Below, in pieces: positions 17,292-28,733 of a stretch of DNA of 64,000 nt. The first letter of the stretch is position 1; each line of letters begins with the position of its first letter. The stretch spans positions 157,011-221,010 of the forward strand of contig NZ_LSGW01000049.1 in NCBI RefSeq assembly GCF_001643305.1, written 5' to 3'. The DNA is from Aeromonas salmonicida subsp. salmonicida (lineage in GTDB: Bacteria > Pseudomonadota > Gammaproteobacteria > Enterobacterales > Aeromonadaceae). The notes beneath the pieces are model-generated. The model saw only the letters and a program-made list of their open reading frames with translations. It searched no databases and had not been told where the DNA came from. Position numbers and translations under genes: made by a program.

Positions 17292-18185
17292 ATGCAACCC
17301 CTTCCCCTGAACCTGGATCTCGATGCTCTGCGCAGCTATGTCCTTGGGCTGGACTGTGGCAGCTTTGCGCTGGCGGCGCAGCGGCTGTGCCGTTCCACCT
17401 CGGCGGTCAGCGCCCAGTTGAAAAAACTCGAACAGCAATGCGGTACCGAACTGGTCATGAAGAGGGGTCGCCACCTGGTCCCGACGGCCAGTGGCGAACG
17501 ACTGCTGGGATATGCCAAACGGCTGCTGGAGCTCAATGACGAAGCCGTGCTTGCCCTGAAAGGGGAGCTGCTGCAAGGGGAGATCAGGCTGGGAGTTCAG
17601 GAAGACTTTGGTGAATCCCTACTGCCCGCCGTGCTGGGCCCCCTCTGTCGTCAGCACCCCACGCTGCGCATGACGACGCGCATCGATCGCAATGCGCAGC
17701 TGATGAAAGGGATCAGGGAGGGAACCCTCGACATGGCCCTGGCCTGGCAGCACCCGGAAGAGAGGATTGACGCCCATCTCATCGACTTGGTGTCACTCCA
17801 GTGGATTGCTCACTCGAACTGGGATCCGGCGCCCCTGCTGGCACGCGGAGAGCCCTTGCCCCTGGTGCTCTTCGATGCCCCCTGCCTGATGCGTTCACGA
17901 GCCCTCAAGGCTCTGGACGATGCAGGTATCCCGTGGCGCATCGCCTTCACCAGCCAGAGCCTGGGCGGGATCTGGGCGGCCTTGCAGGCAGGGCTCGGGA
18001 TCACAGTGCGCTCTGCCATCGATATGCCGACCTCTCTCTCCCCGTTGGCCTATGTGCTGCCGTCGCCGGGCACGCTGGGGGTCGTACTGCTGGGAGCAGG
18101 CAATGGATCCGGTGAGGCCGAACGCCAGTTGCAAAGCCTGCTCACCCAGGCGGTGCAGCGGGCCCATGCCACGCACCAGAGCTGA
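17292..18185 (+). CDS. LysR-family transcriptional regulator
   Basis: 297 residues: N-terminal winged helix-turn-helix (SFALAAQRLCRSTSAVSAQLKKLE) and an inducer-binding domain to the end. Divergent from the decarboxylase/tautomerase/DUF4865 operon, so it is the probable regulator of that operon. AGGACTATC precedes the ATG. Confidence 0.87.
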   Translation: MQPLPLNLDLDALRSYVLGLDCGSFALAAQRLCRSTSAVSAQLKKLEQQCGTELVMKRGRHLVPTASGERLLGYAKRLLELNDEAVLALKGELLQGEIRLGVQEDFGESLLPAVLGPLCRQHPTLRMTTRIDRNAQLMKGIREGTLDMALAWQHPEERIDAHLIDLVSLQWIAHSNWDPAPLLARGEPLPLVLFDAPCLMRSRALKALDDAGIPWRIAFTSQSLGGIWAALQAGLGITVRSAIDMPTSLSPLAYVLPSPGTLGVVLLGAGNGSGEAERQLQSLLTQAVQRAHATHQS

Positions 18186-18254
18186 AGATACGGTCTCTTT
18201 TTCCTGGCATCTGCGCAAGCCATCTCCCTCCCCTTCATCATCAGGCAAACAAAA

Positions 18255-18277
18255 AACGGCAACCTCGGATTGCCGTT
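18255..18277. terminator. shared terminator between LysR gene and argH
   Basis: AACGGCAA/TTGCCGTT stem with 7-base loop, A run on the left and T-rich right side, located between convergent genes. Confidence 0.7.
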
Positions 18278-18310
18278 CTGCTTTCTTCTTCGAATGACAA
18301 GCCGGTGGGG

Positions 18311-19696
18311 TTAACCCGCCCATTTGGCCAGCCACTGTTCGGCGGCGGTGAGGGCCGCATCCACCAGCTCGCGGGCGACGCCGCCTTTGGCGACCCGCTT
18401 GGCCAGCGTCGCTTCCAGCTCCAGATTGGGATAGACATCCTCGCCGATGACGGGGCTGAAGCGCTGGAACTCGGGCAGCGAGAGATCTTCCAGCGGCTTC
18501 TTCACCTCAAGCGCATAGACCACTGTCTCGCCGACGATATGGTGCGCCTCACGGAAGGGTATCCCTTTGGCCACCAGATAGTCCGCCAGCTCGGTGGCAT
18601 TGGCATAGCCGCCCTGGGCCGCCGCCTTGGTACGCTCGACGTTCACCTTCAAGTCGATCAGCACCAACGCAGCCATGTCGAGGCAGTCGTGCCAGGTGTC
18701 GAGGGCATCGAACAGCCCTTCCTTGTCTTCCTGCATGTCCTTGTTGTAGGCCAGCGGCAGCGCCTTCAGGCTCATCAGCATGCCCATCTGGGCGCCGACC
18801 ACCCGCCCTGTCTTGCCACGAATGAGCTCAAGCGCATCCGGGTTCTTCTTCTGCGGCATCAGGGAGGAACCCGAGGTGACCGCATCGGACAGCTCGACAA
18901 AGCCCGCCTCGCCGGTGTTGTAGAAGATGAGGTCTTCGGCAAAACGCGACAGGTGGGTCATGGAGAGGGACGCCACGTGCATCAGCTCCACCACGTGATC
19001 CCTATCCGACACCGAATCCAGGCTGTTGCGGGTCGCGCCGCCAAAGCCCATGTCCAGTGCCAGCGCTTCACGGTCGATGGCATAGGCGGTACCCGCCAGG
19101 GCGCCGCAGCCGAGCGGGCTGGTGTCGAGGCGCTTCAGGGCATCCTGCAGACGGGAATAGTCCCGCTCCAGCATCTCCACATAGGCCAGCGCCCAGTGGG
19201 CGAAGGTGACGGGCTGGGCGCGCTGCAAGTGGGTGTAGCCCGGCAGCACAGCAGCCTGATTGGCACGGGCAGAGGCGACCAGCCCGGCTTGAAGGGCACT
19301 GATGGAACCGAGCAGCAGCTCCCCTTGCGCCTTGCACCAGAGTTTCAGGTCGGTGGCGACCTGATCGTTGCGCGAGCGGCCAGTATGCAGCTTCTTGCCA
19401 AGATCGCCGACGGCGGCGATGAGCTGACTTTCGACCCAAGAGTGAATGTCTTCGGCATCGGAATTGAGGATCTGGTGGGGATCCTGCTGCACCGAGGCGA
19501 GCAGCACTTCCATCGCCTGTTGCAGCTTTCCTTGCTCGTCGGCTGTCAATACGCCCACTTTCACCAGCGCCTTGGCCCAGGCCATGGAGCCCTGGATATC
19601 CTGCTCCGCCAGCCGGTAATCGAACCGCAGCGAATCGTTGAACTGCTTGAACCTGCTATCGGCTCCCTGACTGAAGCGTCCACCCCAAAGTGCCAT
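18311..19696 (-). CDS. argH: argininosuccinate lyase
   Basis: 461 residues, full length. Fumarase/aspartase superfamily with the signature [12 protein letters not shown] near residue 280 and the N-terminal [18 protein letters not shown]. It splits argininosuccinate into arginine and fumarate, the last step of arginine synthesis. Ends the argCBFGH cluster; AAGGAGAGCAGT before the ATG. 193 bases separate it from argG. Confidence 0.96.
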   Translation of the reverse strand: MALWGGRFSQGADSRFKQFNDSLRFDYRLAEQDIQGSMAWAKALVKVGVLTADEQGKLQQAMEVLLASVQQDPHQILNSDAEDIHSWVESQLIAAVGDLGKKLHTGRSRNDQVATDLKLWCKAQGELLLGSISALQAGLVASARANQAAVLPGYTHLQRAQPVTFAHWALAYVEMLERDYSRLQDALKRLDTSPLGCGALAGTAYAIDREALALDMGFGGATRNSLDSVSDRDHVVELMHVASLSMTHLSRFAEDLIFYNTGEAGFVELSDAVTSGSSLMPQKKNPDALELIRGKTGRVVGAQMGMLMSLKALPLAYNKDMQEDKEGLFDALDTWHDCLDMAALVLIDLKVNVERTKAAAQGGYANATELADYLVAKGIPFREAHHIVGETVVYALEVKKPLEDLSLPEFQRFSPVIGEDVYPNLELEATLAKRVAKGGVARELVDAALTAAEQWLAKWAG

Positions 19697-19844
19697 ACTG
19701 CTCTCCTTGAATGCGTTGTCGGCGGCGTCTTGCGCCGTCGAGCTTGAAATCGTGCCCTGTTTTTCTGCGAGCCTGTTATCTCACAGAAGCGGCCGAGGCG
19801 CTGCCGCTCTGCTCACACCCCACCATATGGGAGGGCTGATAAAA

Positions 19845-19863
19845 GAGGGGGCCATGCCCCCTC
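19845..19863 (-). terminator. hairpin between argG and argH
   Basis: GAGGGGGC-CAT-GCCCCCTC stem followed on the minus strand by TTTTA. It may terminate part of the argCBFG transcripts and lower argH expression, or stabilise the 3' end. Confidence 0.5.
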
Positions 19864-19889
19864 ACCAGTATCAACGGATTGGCGTCAGC

Positions 19890-21125
19890 TTAGCCGTGGG
19901 TATGGTCACCGCCGATCGCCTGATGCTGCTCCTTCATGGCGCGGATCCGGCTGGCCAGGGTGTAGAGACGGATAAAGCCTTCTGCATGGCTCTGGTCATA
20001 CACTTCATCGGCACCGAAGGTGGCGAAGTCTTCGGAGTAGAGGCTGTTCGGCGACTTCTTCTGCACCGCAGTGACCTGACCCTTGTACATCTTCAGAATG
20101 ACTTCACCGTCGAGATCCTCGGCGATGGCATTGGCGGAGGCGACGATGGCCTTGCACAGCGGAGTGAACCAGCGACCGTCATAGACCAGGTGAGAGAACT
20201 CGGCACCCAGCTTTTCCCGCCAGGCGCGAGTCGGTCTGTCCAGTACCAGCTCTTCCACCGCGCGCAGTGCCGCCACCATGACGGTGCCGCCCGGAGTTTC
20301 GTAGCAGCCACGGGACTTCATGCCCACCATGCGGTTTTCGGTGATGTCGATCCGGCCCACGCCGTGCTTGCCGGCACGCTCGTTCAGGGTGGTCAGGATC
20401 TGGTGCGGGCTCAGCGGCTGGTCGTCCACGGCAACCACTTCGCCTTTGGCGACGGTCAGCTTGACGTATTCCGGCTCGTTCGGTGCCTGCTCGGCAGAGA
20501 CGGTCCACTGCCAGACCGCTTCGGACGGCTCGTTCCAGGTGCTCTCGAGCTCGCCACCCTCGGTGGAGATGTGCCAGGCGTTGGCATCACGGCTGTAGAT
20601 CTTCTTCAGGGTCGCCTTGCAGGGAATGTCGCGGGCTTCAAGATAGGCCAGCAGATCTTCCCGGGAGCGCATGTCCCACAACCGCCAGGGGGCGATCACT
20701 TTCAACTGGGGTGCCAGGGCAGCCACGGCACCTTCAAAACGCACCTGATCGTTGCCCTTGCCGGTACAACCGTGGGAGATGGCATCGGCGCCTTCCGCCA
20801 GGGCCGCTTCTACCATCGCCTTGGCAATGATGGGACGGGCCATCGAGGTGCCCAGCAGGTAGGTGCCTTCATAGACGGCGCCGGTTTTCAGGGTCGGATA
20901 GACGTACTCTTTGACGAACTCTTCCCGCAGATCCTTGACGATGCATTTGACCGCGCCGGACGCGATGGCCTTCTGCTCGATCCCTTCCAGATCGTCACGC
21001 TCCTGACCCACGTCGGCGACGAAGGCGATGATTTCGGCATCGTAGTGCTCTTTGAGCCAGGGAATGATGGCCGAGGTATCCAGTCCGCCCGAGTAAGCCA
21101 GTACGATCTTGTTGATTCCGCTCAT
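19890..21125 (-). CDS. argG: argininosuccinate synthase
   Basis: 411 residues, type I (about 400 aa). The PP-loop ATP site is [11 protein letters not shown] at residues 8-18; [13 protein letters not shown] lies near residue 120. It joins citrulline and aspartate using ATP. The start MSGINK is preferred over one five codons upstream because GGAGAG precedes it. Third-last step of arginine synthesis; 69 bases after argF. Confidence 0.96.
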   Translation of the reverse strand: MSGINKIVLAYSGGLDTSAIIPWLKEHYDAEIIAFVADVGQERDDLEGIEQKAIASGAVKCIVKDLREEFVKEYVYPTLKTGAVYEGTYLLGTSMARPIIAKAMVEAALAEGADAISHGCTGKGNDQVRFEGAVAALAPQLKVIAPWRLWDMRSREDLLAYLEARDIPCKATLKKIYSRDANAWHISTEGGELESTWNEPSEAVWQWTVSAEQAPNEPEYVKLTVAKGEVVAVDDQPLSPHQILTTLNERAGKHGVGRIDITENRMVGMKSRGCYETPGGTVMVAALRAVEELVLDRPTRAWREKLGAEFSHLVYDGRWFTPLCKAIVASANAIAEDLDGEVILKMYKGQVTAVQKKSPNSLYSEDFATFGADEVYDQSHAEGFIRLYTLASRIRAMKEQHQAIGGDHTHG

Positions 21126-21194
21126 TTTACTTCTCTCCATGATGATTCGATAAGGTGTTGTAATTCAGGGTCGGTGGCCGCGTTGCTTATTCCG

Positions 21195-22106
21195 CTACTT
21201 GTTGCCAAGCAGGGTCAGCAGCACGGCGTTCTGGATATGCATCCGGTTCTCTGCCTCATCCATGATGAGGGAAGCAGGCCCGTCCATGACGTCGGAAGTG
21301 ATCTCCAGCTCCCGGTGCGCCGGCTGGCAATGCAGCACGTGCTGGATGCCGGTGCGCTCAAGCAGGGCCTGGTTGATCTGATAAGGCATGAAGATATCTT
21401 TTACCTGCTCCATTGGTGTGTTGTCACCCATGGAGACCCAGGTATCGGTATAAACCACGTCAAACCCTTCAATGTCGCCCACGTCATCGCTGATGTGAAT
21501 GGTGGCGCCGGAATCGGCCGCCAGCGCCTGGGCCTGCAGGAAGATCTGGGTATCCGGGCCATAGCCTTTCGGGCAGATCAGAGTCACGTCTGTACCCAGA
21601 GTGGCCCCCAGCAGCAGCAGAGAGTGGCTGACGTTGTTGCCATCGCCGAGGTAGGCAAGCTTCACCTTCGACAGATCGTCGTAATGCTCGGCAATGGTCA
21701 TAAAGTCGGCCAGCCCCTGACAGGGGTGGTAAAGATTACACAGGCTGTTGACCACGGGCACAGAGCCGTAGGCTTGCAGGTCAACCAGGGTCTGGTGATC
21801 GAATACCCGCGCCACTATGGCGTCACACCAGCGGGACAGGTTGGCGGCGAAATCCTTCACCGATTCCCGCTTGCCCAGGGCACCGTTCTGTTGATCCAGA
21901 TAGACGCTATGGCCGCCCAGTTTGGCGATGCCGATGTCGAAGGTCACCCGGGTGTGCAACGAGGGCTTCTCGAACAGGGTAACCACACTCTTGCCCGCCA
22001 GTGCCTGGCTGTACTTTTTCGGGTCGGCCTTGACCGCTTTCCCCAGCGCTATCAGCGCCTCGATTTGAGCCTTGCTCAGATCGCTATCTTTCAGAAGATG
22101 TTGCAT
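21195..22106 (-). CDS. argF: ornithine carbamoyltransferase
   Basis: 303 residues. Carbamoyl-phosphate-binding segment FEKPSLHTRVTFD (residues 46-57), the loop DHQTL, NSLCNLYHPCQ, the ornithine-binding DTWVSMGD and HCQPAHRE near residue 265. It makes citrulline from ornithine and carbamoyl phosphate. The usual S-T-R-T-R motif reads S49-L50-H51-T52-R53: His at the position of the phosphate-binding Arg. The start MQHLLKDSD is used because upstream frame overlaps argB. See findings. Confidence 0.93.
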   Translation of the reverse strand: MQHLLKDSDLSKAQIEALIALGKAVKADPKKYSQALAGKSVVTLFEKPSLHTRVTFDIGIAKLGGHSVYLDQQNGALGKRESVKDFAANLSRWCDAIVARVFDHQTLVDLQAYGSVPVVNSLCNLYHPCQGLADFMTIAEHYDDLSKVKLAYLGDGNNVSHSLLLLGATLGTDVTLICPKGYGPDTQIFLQAQALAADSGATIHISDDVGDIEGFDVVYTDTWVSMGDNTPMEQVKDIFMPYQINQALLERTGIQHVLHCQPAHRELEITSDVMDGPASLIMDEAENRMHIQNAVLLTLLGNK

Positions 22107-22131
22107 CGGAGGTTCCTTTTTCCAGCCAGGG

Positions 22132-22911
22132 TTAGAGGGTGACTTGGGTGCCGACGGCACCGCCAGCCAGCAGCTTGAGCAGTTGATCCGGGTAACGCCA
22201 GCTGGCGACACAGACCGGCTTGCCGAGGGTCTCGGCGGCGTGCAAGGCGGCTTTCACCTTGACCGCCATGCCATCGCTGATCACGCCCTTCTCCATCAGA
22301 TCCAGTGCGGTTGCCTTGTTCAGCTGCGGCACCAGCTTGCCCTTGCCATCCAGGATGCCGCTCACGTCCGACAGCATCACCAGGTCAGCACCGAGCGCCT
22401 CGGCGATGGCGGTGGCCGCCTGATCCGCGTTGACGTTCATCAGCTGGCCGTCGGCCGTGATGCCGATGGAGCTCACCACGGGCAGGAAGCCCTGCGCCAG
22501 GATACCGGTCACCAGCGCCGGGTTGCCTGGCTGGCAATCACCGACTGCACCGAGATCCGGATCGAGCTGGGTCACCTGGCACAGACCGCCATCGGCCAGA
22601 CAGAGTCCCACGGCCGGAATGCCGGTGGCGATGGCCTTGGCCATCATCTGCTTGTTGGCCGTCCCGGCCAGCGCACCCGCAATGAAGGGGATCTGCTCGA
22701 ACGGGGTGACCCGCAGGCCGTTCTTCTTGGTGGAACTCAGGCCCAATCCCTTGAGCAGGTCATCCACCAGACAGCCGCCACCGTGCACCAGCACCAGGGG
22801 TCTGTGTTGCTCATCCAGAAACGTTTTGAGGGTGCCGAACAGGGCGGTCAGCGCCTCGTCGTTCTCGATCAGGGCCCCACCCAACTTGATAACCAGTGTC
22901 TGCTTGTCCAT
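22132..22911 (-). CDS. argB: acetylglutamate kinase
   Basis: 259 residues of the amino-acid kinase fold: [12 protein letters not shown] (N-terminal nucleotide-binding Gly loop), [12 protein letters not shown] and a late [12 protein letters not shown]. It phosphorylates N-acetylglutamate. ATG at 22911 is taken over an upstream TTG. 16 bases follow the argC stop. Confidence 0.95.
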   Translation of the reverse strand: MDKQTLVIKLGGALIENDEALTALFGTLKTFLDEQHRPLVLVHGGGCLVDDLLKGLGLSSTKKNGLRVTPFEQIPFIAGALAGTANKQMMAKAIATGIPAVGLCLADGGLCQVTQLDPDLGAVGDCQPGNPALVTGILAQGFLPVVSSIGITADGQLMNVNADQAATAIAEALGADLVMLSDVSGILDGKGKLVPQLNKATALDLMEKGVISDGMAVKVKAALHAAETLGKPVCVASWRYPDQLLKLLAGGAVGTQVTL

Positions 22912-22927
22912 ATCTCTCAATCCTTTC

Positions 22928-23935
22928 TTAAATCAGGCCGGTGGCCGGGTCAAAACCGAATTTAATATTTATGCATTGCATTGCCTGGGAGGCGGCGCCC
23001 TTGAGCAAGTTGTCGATGGCAGAGACCACCACCAGCATATTGCCCTGCTGCTGCCAGGCGATATCGCAGTAGGGAGTGCTTGCCACGCCACGGATGGAGG
23101 GCATCTGACCGGTGAGGCGCACCAGGGGTTTTCCTTCGTAGGCCTTGAGGAAGGCCTGATCCACCTGGGTCGGCGTCACGCCATCCGCCATCTGCACATA
23201 AATGGTGGCCAGGATGCCGCGCACATAGTTGCCAAGGTGGGGCTGGAACAGCACCTCCTTGCCCAAGTGGTGGCTGATCTCCGGCTGATGCCTGTGGTTG
23301 AAGGTGCCGTAGGGGCTCAGGCTCACTTCGCAAAAACTGGTATTGATGGCCGCCTTGCGACCGGCCCCGGAGACACCGGATACCGCATTGATGATGGGCT
23401 GCCATCCCTCGGCAATCAGACCGGCCTGTTGCAGCGGCTTGAGAGCGCACAGAGAAGCAGTCGGGTAGCAACCTGGCACAGCAATCAGCTGGGCGGCGGC
23501 AATGGCATCGCTGTTCCATTCCGCCAGACCGTAGGCGGCCTGCTCCAGCAACTGCTCGTTCTCGTGGGTGAAGCCGTAGAAGGAGGAGTAGAATTGCTGG
23601 TCCTTGACCCGGAAGGCGCCGGAGAGATCGAACACCGGCAGCCCCTTGGCCAGGAACTTGGGTGCGAGCTCGGCACTCACCTCATGGGCGGTCGCCAGCA
23701 ACACCAGGTCGGCCTGGGTCAGGATCCGGGTCATGCCATCTTCATCCAGCGGCAGCAGCGGCTGATCCAGCGCGCCGACCCACTGGGGATGCAGAGAAGA
23801 GAAGCGCTTGTGGGCATCCTGGCTGCCGGCGGAAACATAGAGACCGAACAGCTTGAGTTGAGGATGGTTCTGGACCAGTGCGGCCAGTTCGGCTCCCGCG
23901 TAGCCACTGGCACCGACGATAACGGTGTTAAGCAT
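22928..23935 (-). CDS. argC: N-acetyl-gamma-glutamyl-phosphate reductase
   Basis: 335 residues. NADP-binding [10 protein letters not shown] at residues 8-17, catalytic Cys in [10 protein letters not shown] near residue 155, then [11 protein letters not shown]. It reduces N-acetylglutamyl phosphate to the semialdehyde. First gene of argCBFGH; GGAA precedes ATG. Divergent from argE over the ARG boxes. Confidence 0.96.
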   Translation of the reverse strand: MLNTVIVGASGYAGAELAALVQNHPQLKLFGLYVSAGSQDAHKRFSSLHPQWVGALDQPLLPLDEDGMTRILTQADLVLLATAHEVSAELAPKFLAKGLPVFDLSGAFRVKDQQFYSSFYGFTHENEQLLEQAAYGLAEWNSDAIAAAQLIAVPGCYPTASLCALKPLQQAGLIAEGWQPIINAVSGVSGAGRKAAINTSFCEVSLSPYGTFNHRHQPEISHHLGKEVLFQPHLGNYVRGILATIYVQMADGVTPTQVDQAFLKAYEGKPLVRLTGQMPSIRGVASTPYCDIAWQQQGNMLVVVSAIDNLLKGAASQAMQCINIKFGFDPATGLI

Positions 23936-24140
23936 TTTTGAGTATTCCAAGTCAGAGTTCGAAATTCACAGCATGGCGCTGCAGACAGTGCAAGGGGTGA
24001 GGAACCGCCCCTTCAATGCAACGAGTGCGGAGGGGCAATTCAGGCGGGGTTGTGTCGTCGGTTATAGATCAGGTGACAGAATATTAACTTTCCCTTACAA
24101 CTAGAAGCCTTGTTGATGAGCCACGAATTCAGGCAAACTC

Positions 24141-24179
24141 AAAGAATATTCATGCACTCACTTTGCATTTGTATTTTCT
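24141..24179. promoter_or_regulatory. double ARG box (ArgR operator)
   Basis: Two 18-bp ARG-box-like sites, cores AGAATATTCATGCA (24143-24156) and TGCATTTGTATTTT (24164-24177), start exactly 21 bases apart, which is the 3-bp spacing between 18-mers known for hexameric ArgR. They lie between divergent argC and argE, 35 bases before the argE start, and likely repress both directions with arginine as co-repressor. Confidence 0.75.
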
Positions 24180-24213
24180 AACAGAAACGTTCCGGGGACG
24201 CAAGGAGCAGCTG

Positions 24214-25359
24214 ATGGCCAATCTGGATTTTTTTGCACTTTATAAGAATATTATTGCGATTCCCTCTATTAGCAGCACAGATCCGCACTGGGATCAGAGC
24301 AACGAGGCGGTGATCCGGCTGCTGGCCGACTGGTTCGGCCAACTCGGCTTTCAGTGTGAAGTGACGGCGCTGCCGGAGCTGCCCGGCAAGTTCAATCTGG
24401 TGGCCACCATAGGCCAGGGAGAAGGCGGTCTGCTGCTTGCGGGCCACACGGACACAGTGCCGTTCGACGAAGGGGGCTGGCGCAAGGATCCCTTCAAGGT
24501 GACCGAAGAGGGCAACCGCCTGTACGGCCTCGGCACCATCGACATGAAGGGATTCTTCGCCTTCATAGTGGAAGCCCTCAAAGAGATCGACCTCACCAAA
24601 CTCACCAAGCCGCTGCGCATTCTGGCCACCGCCGATGAGGAAACCACAATGGCGGGTGCACGCGCCATCGCCGCCGCGGCCGAGATCAAACCCGACTATG
24701 CGGTGATCGGCGAACCGACCGGGCTGGTGCCCGTGGTGGCCCACAAGGGCCACATGTCGGAAGCGATCCGCATTACCGGCAAGAGCGGTCACAGCTCGGA
24801 TCCCGCCAACGGCGTCAATGCGCTGGAGATCATGCATCAGGCCATGGGGCGGGTGCTGCGCCTGCAACTGCGTCTGGAAGAGACCTATGCCGACTACCGG
24901 TTCGCGGTGCCGCAACCCACGCTGAATCTGAGATACATACATGGGGGAGACAGCCCGAACCGCATCTGCGGCTGCTGCGAGCTGCACATCGACATGCGTC
25001 CCACCCCGCAAGTGGGGCCGGACGAGCTGATGGGCATGCTCAAAGAGGCGCTCGCGCCCATAGAGGTTCATCAGCCAGGCGGCCTGCACCTGCAACACCT
25101 GCACGAGCCCATTCCCGCCTATGCCTGCGCGGACGACTCAGTACTGGTGCGCGAGGCGGAGCAGGCAAGCGGACACAAGGCGGAATCGGTGAACTACTGC
25201 ACCGAAGCGCCCTTTATCCAGCAGTTGGGATGCCAGACAATTGTGATGGGCCCTGGTCACATAGCCCAGGCTCACCAGCCGGACGAATACCTGGATCTGT
25301 CGTTCGTCAAACCCACCACGGCAGTGCTGCAACACCTGATCCGCCGGTTCTGCCTGTAA
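24214..25359 (+). CDS. argE: acetylornithine deacetylase
   Basis: 381 residues, M20 metallopeptidase family: [10 protein letters not shown] (metal His and Asp near residue 80), [20 protein letters not shown] (catalytic Glu) and [10 protein letters not shown] opening the dimerisation domain. It frees ornithine from N-acetylornithine. The start MANLDFF follows CAAGGAGCAGCTG; a possible start 17 codons earlier would overlap the ARG box. Confidence 0.95.
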   Translation: MANLDFFALYKNIIAIPSISSTDPHWDQSNEAVIRLLADWFGQLGFQCEVTALPELPGKFNLVATIGQGEGGLLLAGHTDTVPFDEGGWRKDPFKVTEEGNRLYGLGTIDMKGFFAFIVEALKEIDLTKLTKPLRILATADEETTMAGARAIAAAAEIKPDYAVIGEPTGLVPVVAHKGHMSEAIRITGKSGHSSDPANGVNALEIMHQAMGRVLRLQLRLEETYADYRFAVPQPTLNLRYIHGGDSPNRICGCCELHIDMRPTPQVGPDELMGMLKEALAPIEVHQPGGLHLQHLHEPIPAYACADDSVLVREAEQASGHKAESVNYCTEAPFIQQLGCQTIVMGPGHIAQAHQPDEYLDLSFVKPTTAVLQHLIRRFCL

Positions 25360-25571
25360 GCCATAGGGTATGTAAGTAAGTTACTGACAGTCTGCCCGGG
25401 ACAGGTGAAGGAAATACATGTTCTGAATCGGCCTGTTATTTGACCTTGCGCAGACAATCTGGGTAGATTGTCACCCTAAGATGACGGAGCATATGTTGTA
25501 ATCACACAACAATAAGTGAGGCTGTCTCTCACCTCGGATGGAGAGAGACACCAACCAGATAAGGATGTGGA

Positions 25572-28205
25572 ATGAACGAAAAGTACGCCGCTCTACGCGC
25601 CAACGTAGGCATGCTGGGTCAACTGCTGGGCAAGTCCATCAAGGATCATCAGGGACAAGCCTTCCTCGACAAGATCGAAACCATTCGCCAGTTGGCCAAG
25701 TCCTCCCGCAAAGGCAATGAGGCAGACCGGGAACGTCTGCTCGAAACCCTGCGCACCCTGAGCGATGACGAGCTGTTGCCGGTGGCCCGCGCCTTCAGCC
25801 AGTTCCTCAACCTGGCCAACGTGGCCGAACAGTTCCACACCATCTCCCGCCGCTGCGAAGAGCAGGTCTGCACGCCGGATCCGCTGGAGCAGATGTTCGC
25901 CAAACTCAAGGCATCCAACCTGTCGCAGGAGGCCATCATCCAGGCCGTGCGCGAGTTGGATATCGATCTGGTGCTGACCGCTCACCCGACCGAGGTGACC
26001 CGTCGAACCCTGATCCACAAACACGTCCAGCTCAACGACTGCCTGGAAGCGCTGGAACTCTCCGATCTGCTGCCCCGCGAGCGGGACAAGATCCTCAATC
26101 GCATCGAACAGCTGGTCAATCAGGCCTGGCACACCAACGAGATCCGCGAGCAGCGCCCGACACCGGTGGACGAAGCCAAGTGGGGCTTTGCCGTGGTGGA
26201 AAACAGCCTCTGGCCGGCCATTCCCGAATTCATGCGCAATCTGGACGAGCGTCTGCAACAGCACCTGGGTGTGCGGCTGCCGCTGGATGCCGCGCCGGTC
26301 AAGTTCACCTCCTGGATGGGCGGTGACCGCGACGGCAACCCCTTCGTCACGGCCAAGGTGACCGCAGAGGTACTGGAACTGGGCCGCTGGATGGCAGTGA
26401 GCCTCTTCTACAAGGACATCAAGGAGCTCACCTCCGAGCTCTCCATGTCCGACTGCACCGACGCCGTACGCGAGCGGGTGGGCGATCACCCCGAGCCCTA
26501 TCGCGCCCTGGTGCGCGAGTTGCGTGAAGCGCTGCGCGAGACCCAGGAATACCTCACCGCCAAGGTGCAGGGTCAGGTGAGCGAGAGCCGCGACCTGATC
26601 ACCACCACAGCCCAGCTGCGCGAGCCGCTGGAGCTCTGCTACCACTCAATGCACGCCTGCGGTATGGGCAACATCGCCGATGGCATGCTGCTGGACGTGC
26701 TGCGCAAGCTGGCCTGTTTCGGCATCCATCTGGTCAAGCTGGACATACGTCAGGATGGCGAGCGCCACGGTCAGGTCTTCTCCGAGCTGACCCGTTATCT
26801 GGGCATGGGCGACTACGCAGAGTGGAGCGAAGACGACAAGCAGGCTTTCCTGCTCAATGAGCTCAACTCCCGCCGCCCCCTGATCCCGACCGACTGGGAG
26901 CCGAGCGACGAGACTCGCGAGACCATAGACACCTGCCGGGTGATCGCCCAACACGACCCGGATGCGTTCGGCATCTACATCATCTCCATGGCGGGCGCCC
27001 CGTCCGATGTACTGGCGGTACAGCTGCTGCTGAAAGAAGCCGGCTGCAAGTTCCGCATGCCGGTCGCCCCCCTGTTCGAAACCCAGGAAGACCTGATGGC
27101 GGGCACCGCCGTGATGGAGCGCCTGTTGTCGGTGGACTGGTATCGCGGTTACATCCAGGGTCGCCAGTACGTGATGATCGGCTACTCGGATTCCGCCAAG
27201 GATGCGGGCATGATGGCCGCAGGCTGGGCCCAGTACGCTGCCATGGAATCTCTGGTGGCACTGGCCGAAGCCAGCAATCTGCGCCTGACCCTGTTCCATG
27301 GCCGTGGCGGCACCGTCGGCCGTGGCGGCGCCCCCGCCCATCAGGCGATCCTGTCCCAACCGCCAGGATCCCTGCGCGGTGGGCTGCGAGTGACCGAACA
27401 GGGCGAGATGATCCGCTTCAAGTTCGGTCTGCCGAAAGTTGCCATTCACAGCCTGAACCTCTACACCAGCGCCGTGCTGGAAGGGAACCTGCTGCCGCCA
27501 CCCAAGCCCAAAGAGAGCTGGCGCGCCGTGATGGAGCAACTTGCCACCGTCTCCTGCGATCACTACCGCAGCATAGTGCGCGGTCATCCGGACTTCGTGC
27601 CCTACTTCCGCGCCGCCACCCCTGAAATGGAACTTGGCAAGCTGCCGCTCGGCTCACGCCCGGCCAAGCGCAAGCCCAACGGCGGCGTCGAGAGTCTGCG
27701 CGCCATCCCCTGGATCTTCGCCTGGACCCAGAACCGGCTGATGTTGCCGGCCTGGCTTGGCGCCCACAAGGGGCTGGAGCATGCCATCACGGACGGTCAG
27801 AAGAGCGTGCTGGAAGAGATGAGTCGCCAGTGGCCCTTCTTCCGCACCCGCCTCGAGATGCTGGAGATGGTGTTCCTCAAGGCCGACCTCTGGCTCGCCG
27901 AGTACTACGACACCCGTCTGGTACCGCAAGAGCTGTGGAATCTGGGCAAGCAGTTGCGCCAGGAGCTTGCCGACGCCATCCAGATCGTGCTGCAGCTGCG
28001 CCCGCAGGGAGACCTGCTGGACGACCAGCCCTGGATCAAGGAGTCCATCAATCTGCGCAACCCCTACACTGATCCCCTCAACGTGCTGCAGGTCGAACTG
28101 CTGGGCCGCTCGCGCAGCCACACCGAGACCCTGCATCCCGAGCTGGATCAGGCGCTGATGGTCACCATCGCCGGTATTGCCGCAGGCATGCGCAACACGG
28201 GTTGA
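25572..28205 (+). CDS. ppc: phosphoenolpyruvate carboxylase
   Basis: 877 residues, full length. Catalytic His in [13 protein letters not shown] near residue 138, [12 protein letters not shown], the second signature [14 protein letters not shown] near residue 580, and the C-terminal MRNTG typical of the allosteric aspartate site. It carboxylates PEP to oxaloacetate, which replenishes the TCA cycle and feeds aspartate to arginine synthesis. AAGGATGTGGA before the ATG; strong terminator after. Monocistronic. Confidence 0.97.
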   Translation: MNEKYAALRANVGMLGQLLGKSIKDHQGQAFLDKIETIRQLAKSSRKGNEADRERLLETLRTLSDDELLPVARAFSQFLNLANVAEQFHTISRRCEEQVCTPDPLEQMFAKLKASNLSQEAIIQAVRELDIDLVLTAHPTEVTRRTLIHKHVQLNDCLEALELSDLLPRERDKILNRIEQLVNQAWHTNEIREQRPTPVDEAKWGFAVVENSLWPAIPEFMRNLDERLQQHLGVRLPLDAAPVKFTSWMGGDRDGNPFVTAKVTAEVLELGRWMAVSLFYKDIKELTSELSMSDCTDAVRERVGDHPEPYRALVRELREALRETQEYLTAKVQGQVSESRDLITTTAQLREPLELCYHSMHACGMGNIADGMLLDVLRKLACFGIHLVKLDIRQDGERHGQVFSELTRYLGMGDYAEWSEDDKQAFLLNELNSRRPLIPTDWEPSDETRETIDTCRVIAQHDPDAFGIYIISMAGAPSDVLAVQLLLKEAGCKFRMPVAPLFETQEDLMAGTAVMERLLSVDWYRGYIQGRQYVMIGYSDSAKDAGMMAAGWAQYAAMESLVALAEASNLRLTLFHGRGGTVGRGGAPAHQAILSQPPGSLRGGLRVTEQGEMIRFKFGLPKVAIHSLNLYTSAVLEGNLLPPPKPKESWRAVMEQLATVSCDHYRSIVRGHPDFVPYFRAATPEMELGKLPLGSRPAKRKPNGGVESLRAIPWIFAWTQNRLMLPAWLGAHKGLEHAITDGQKSVLEEMSRQWPFFRTRLEMLEMVFLKADLWLAEYYDTRLVPQELWNLGKQLRQELADAIQIVLQLRPQGDLLDDQPWIKESINLRNPYTDPLNVLQVELLGRSRSHTETLHPELDQALMVTIAGIAAGMRNTG

Positions 28206-28227
28206 TCAGGTTTTCATAAAACCCGCA

Positions 28228-28256
28228 AAAGGGCGCCATCATTGGCGCCCTTTTTT
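28228..28256 (+). terminator. ppc terminator
   Basis: Stem AGGGCGCC/GGCGCCCT with a 6-base loop and a T6 run, 22 bases after the ppc stop. Confidence 0.88.
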
Positions 28257-28349
28257 ATTTATACGACCCGGCGCCACGATCAAAACGGCGGGTGTCCCAA
28301 CATCCCTGTATTGCCAAATGGCTGATCACTGCGCATCAGCGCTTTACAT

Positions 28350-28369
28350 GTGCATAGATGCGCACATAT
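28350..28369. promoter_or_regulatory. ArsR-type operator, copy 1
   Basis: GTGCATAGATGCGCACATAT sits just before the small ArsR gene, within an ATGTGC-N8-GCACAT inverted repeat. It matches the site at 28734-28753 at 18 of 20 positions. Likely autoregulatory. Confidence 0.65.
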
Positions 28370-28378
28370 AGTCACGAC

Positions 28379-28705
28379 ATGAATACAACACTGACCCAAA
28401 CCCAAGCCATTGATGCCGCCATTGCATCCCTTGATGGTGCCTTCTTCAAAGCACTGTGCGAGCCACCACGGGTCGCCGTGCTGAAGCGCGTCATGCAATT
28501 GGGCCGAGCGGATATCACGGAAATTGCCGCTGAGTTGCCCCAGGAGCGTTCGGTTGTTTCCCGTCATCTTCAGGTGCTGCTGGAAGCCGGGATAGTTCGC
28601 GCCTCCAAGGTTGGGCGCCAGGTGTTCTACGAAGTGGATGGCCCGGCCATTATCCAGCGCCTGGAGGCCATACTCCACCACACCAGGATGTGCTGCCGAG
28701 GCTGA
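28379..28705 (+). CDS. arsR: ArsR/SmtB-family repressor upstream of arsO
   Basis: 108 residues of winged helix-turn-helix: LCEPPRVAVLKRVMQLGRADITEIAAEL then the recognition helix ERSVVSRHLQVLLEAG and wing VGRQVFYEVDG. No ELCVC-type metal site; the only vicinal cysteines are at the C-terminus (MCCRG), so it may sense through those or through thiol chemistry. No good Shine-Dalgarno lies before the ATG; an ATG seven codons upstream falls in the operator. It precedes arsO by 46 bases. Confidence 0.8.
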   Translation: MNTTLTQTQAIDAAIASLDGAFFKALCEPPRVAVLKRVMQLGRADITEIAAELPQERSVVSRHLQVLLEAGIVRASKVGRQVFYEVDGPAIIQRLEAILHHTRMCCRG

Positions 28706-28733
28706 TCGGATTGATTTTTCTTCGCCCAAAAAC

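Noticed and set aside
15032..18277. Similar AACGGCAACC hairpins at 15032 and 18255 as a repeat family
   Set aside because: Ordinary terminators that share GC stems; no further similarity around them.
19707..22142. Long open frame (811 codons) on the plus strand
   Set aside because: Antisense to argG and argF, which are well conserved; open only because of high GC codon bias. Similar shadows oppose mutS, argH, argC and the MgtC-like gene.
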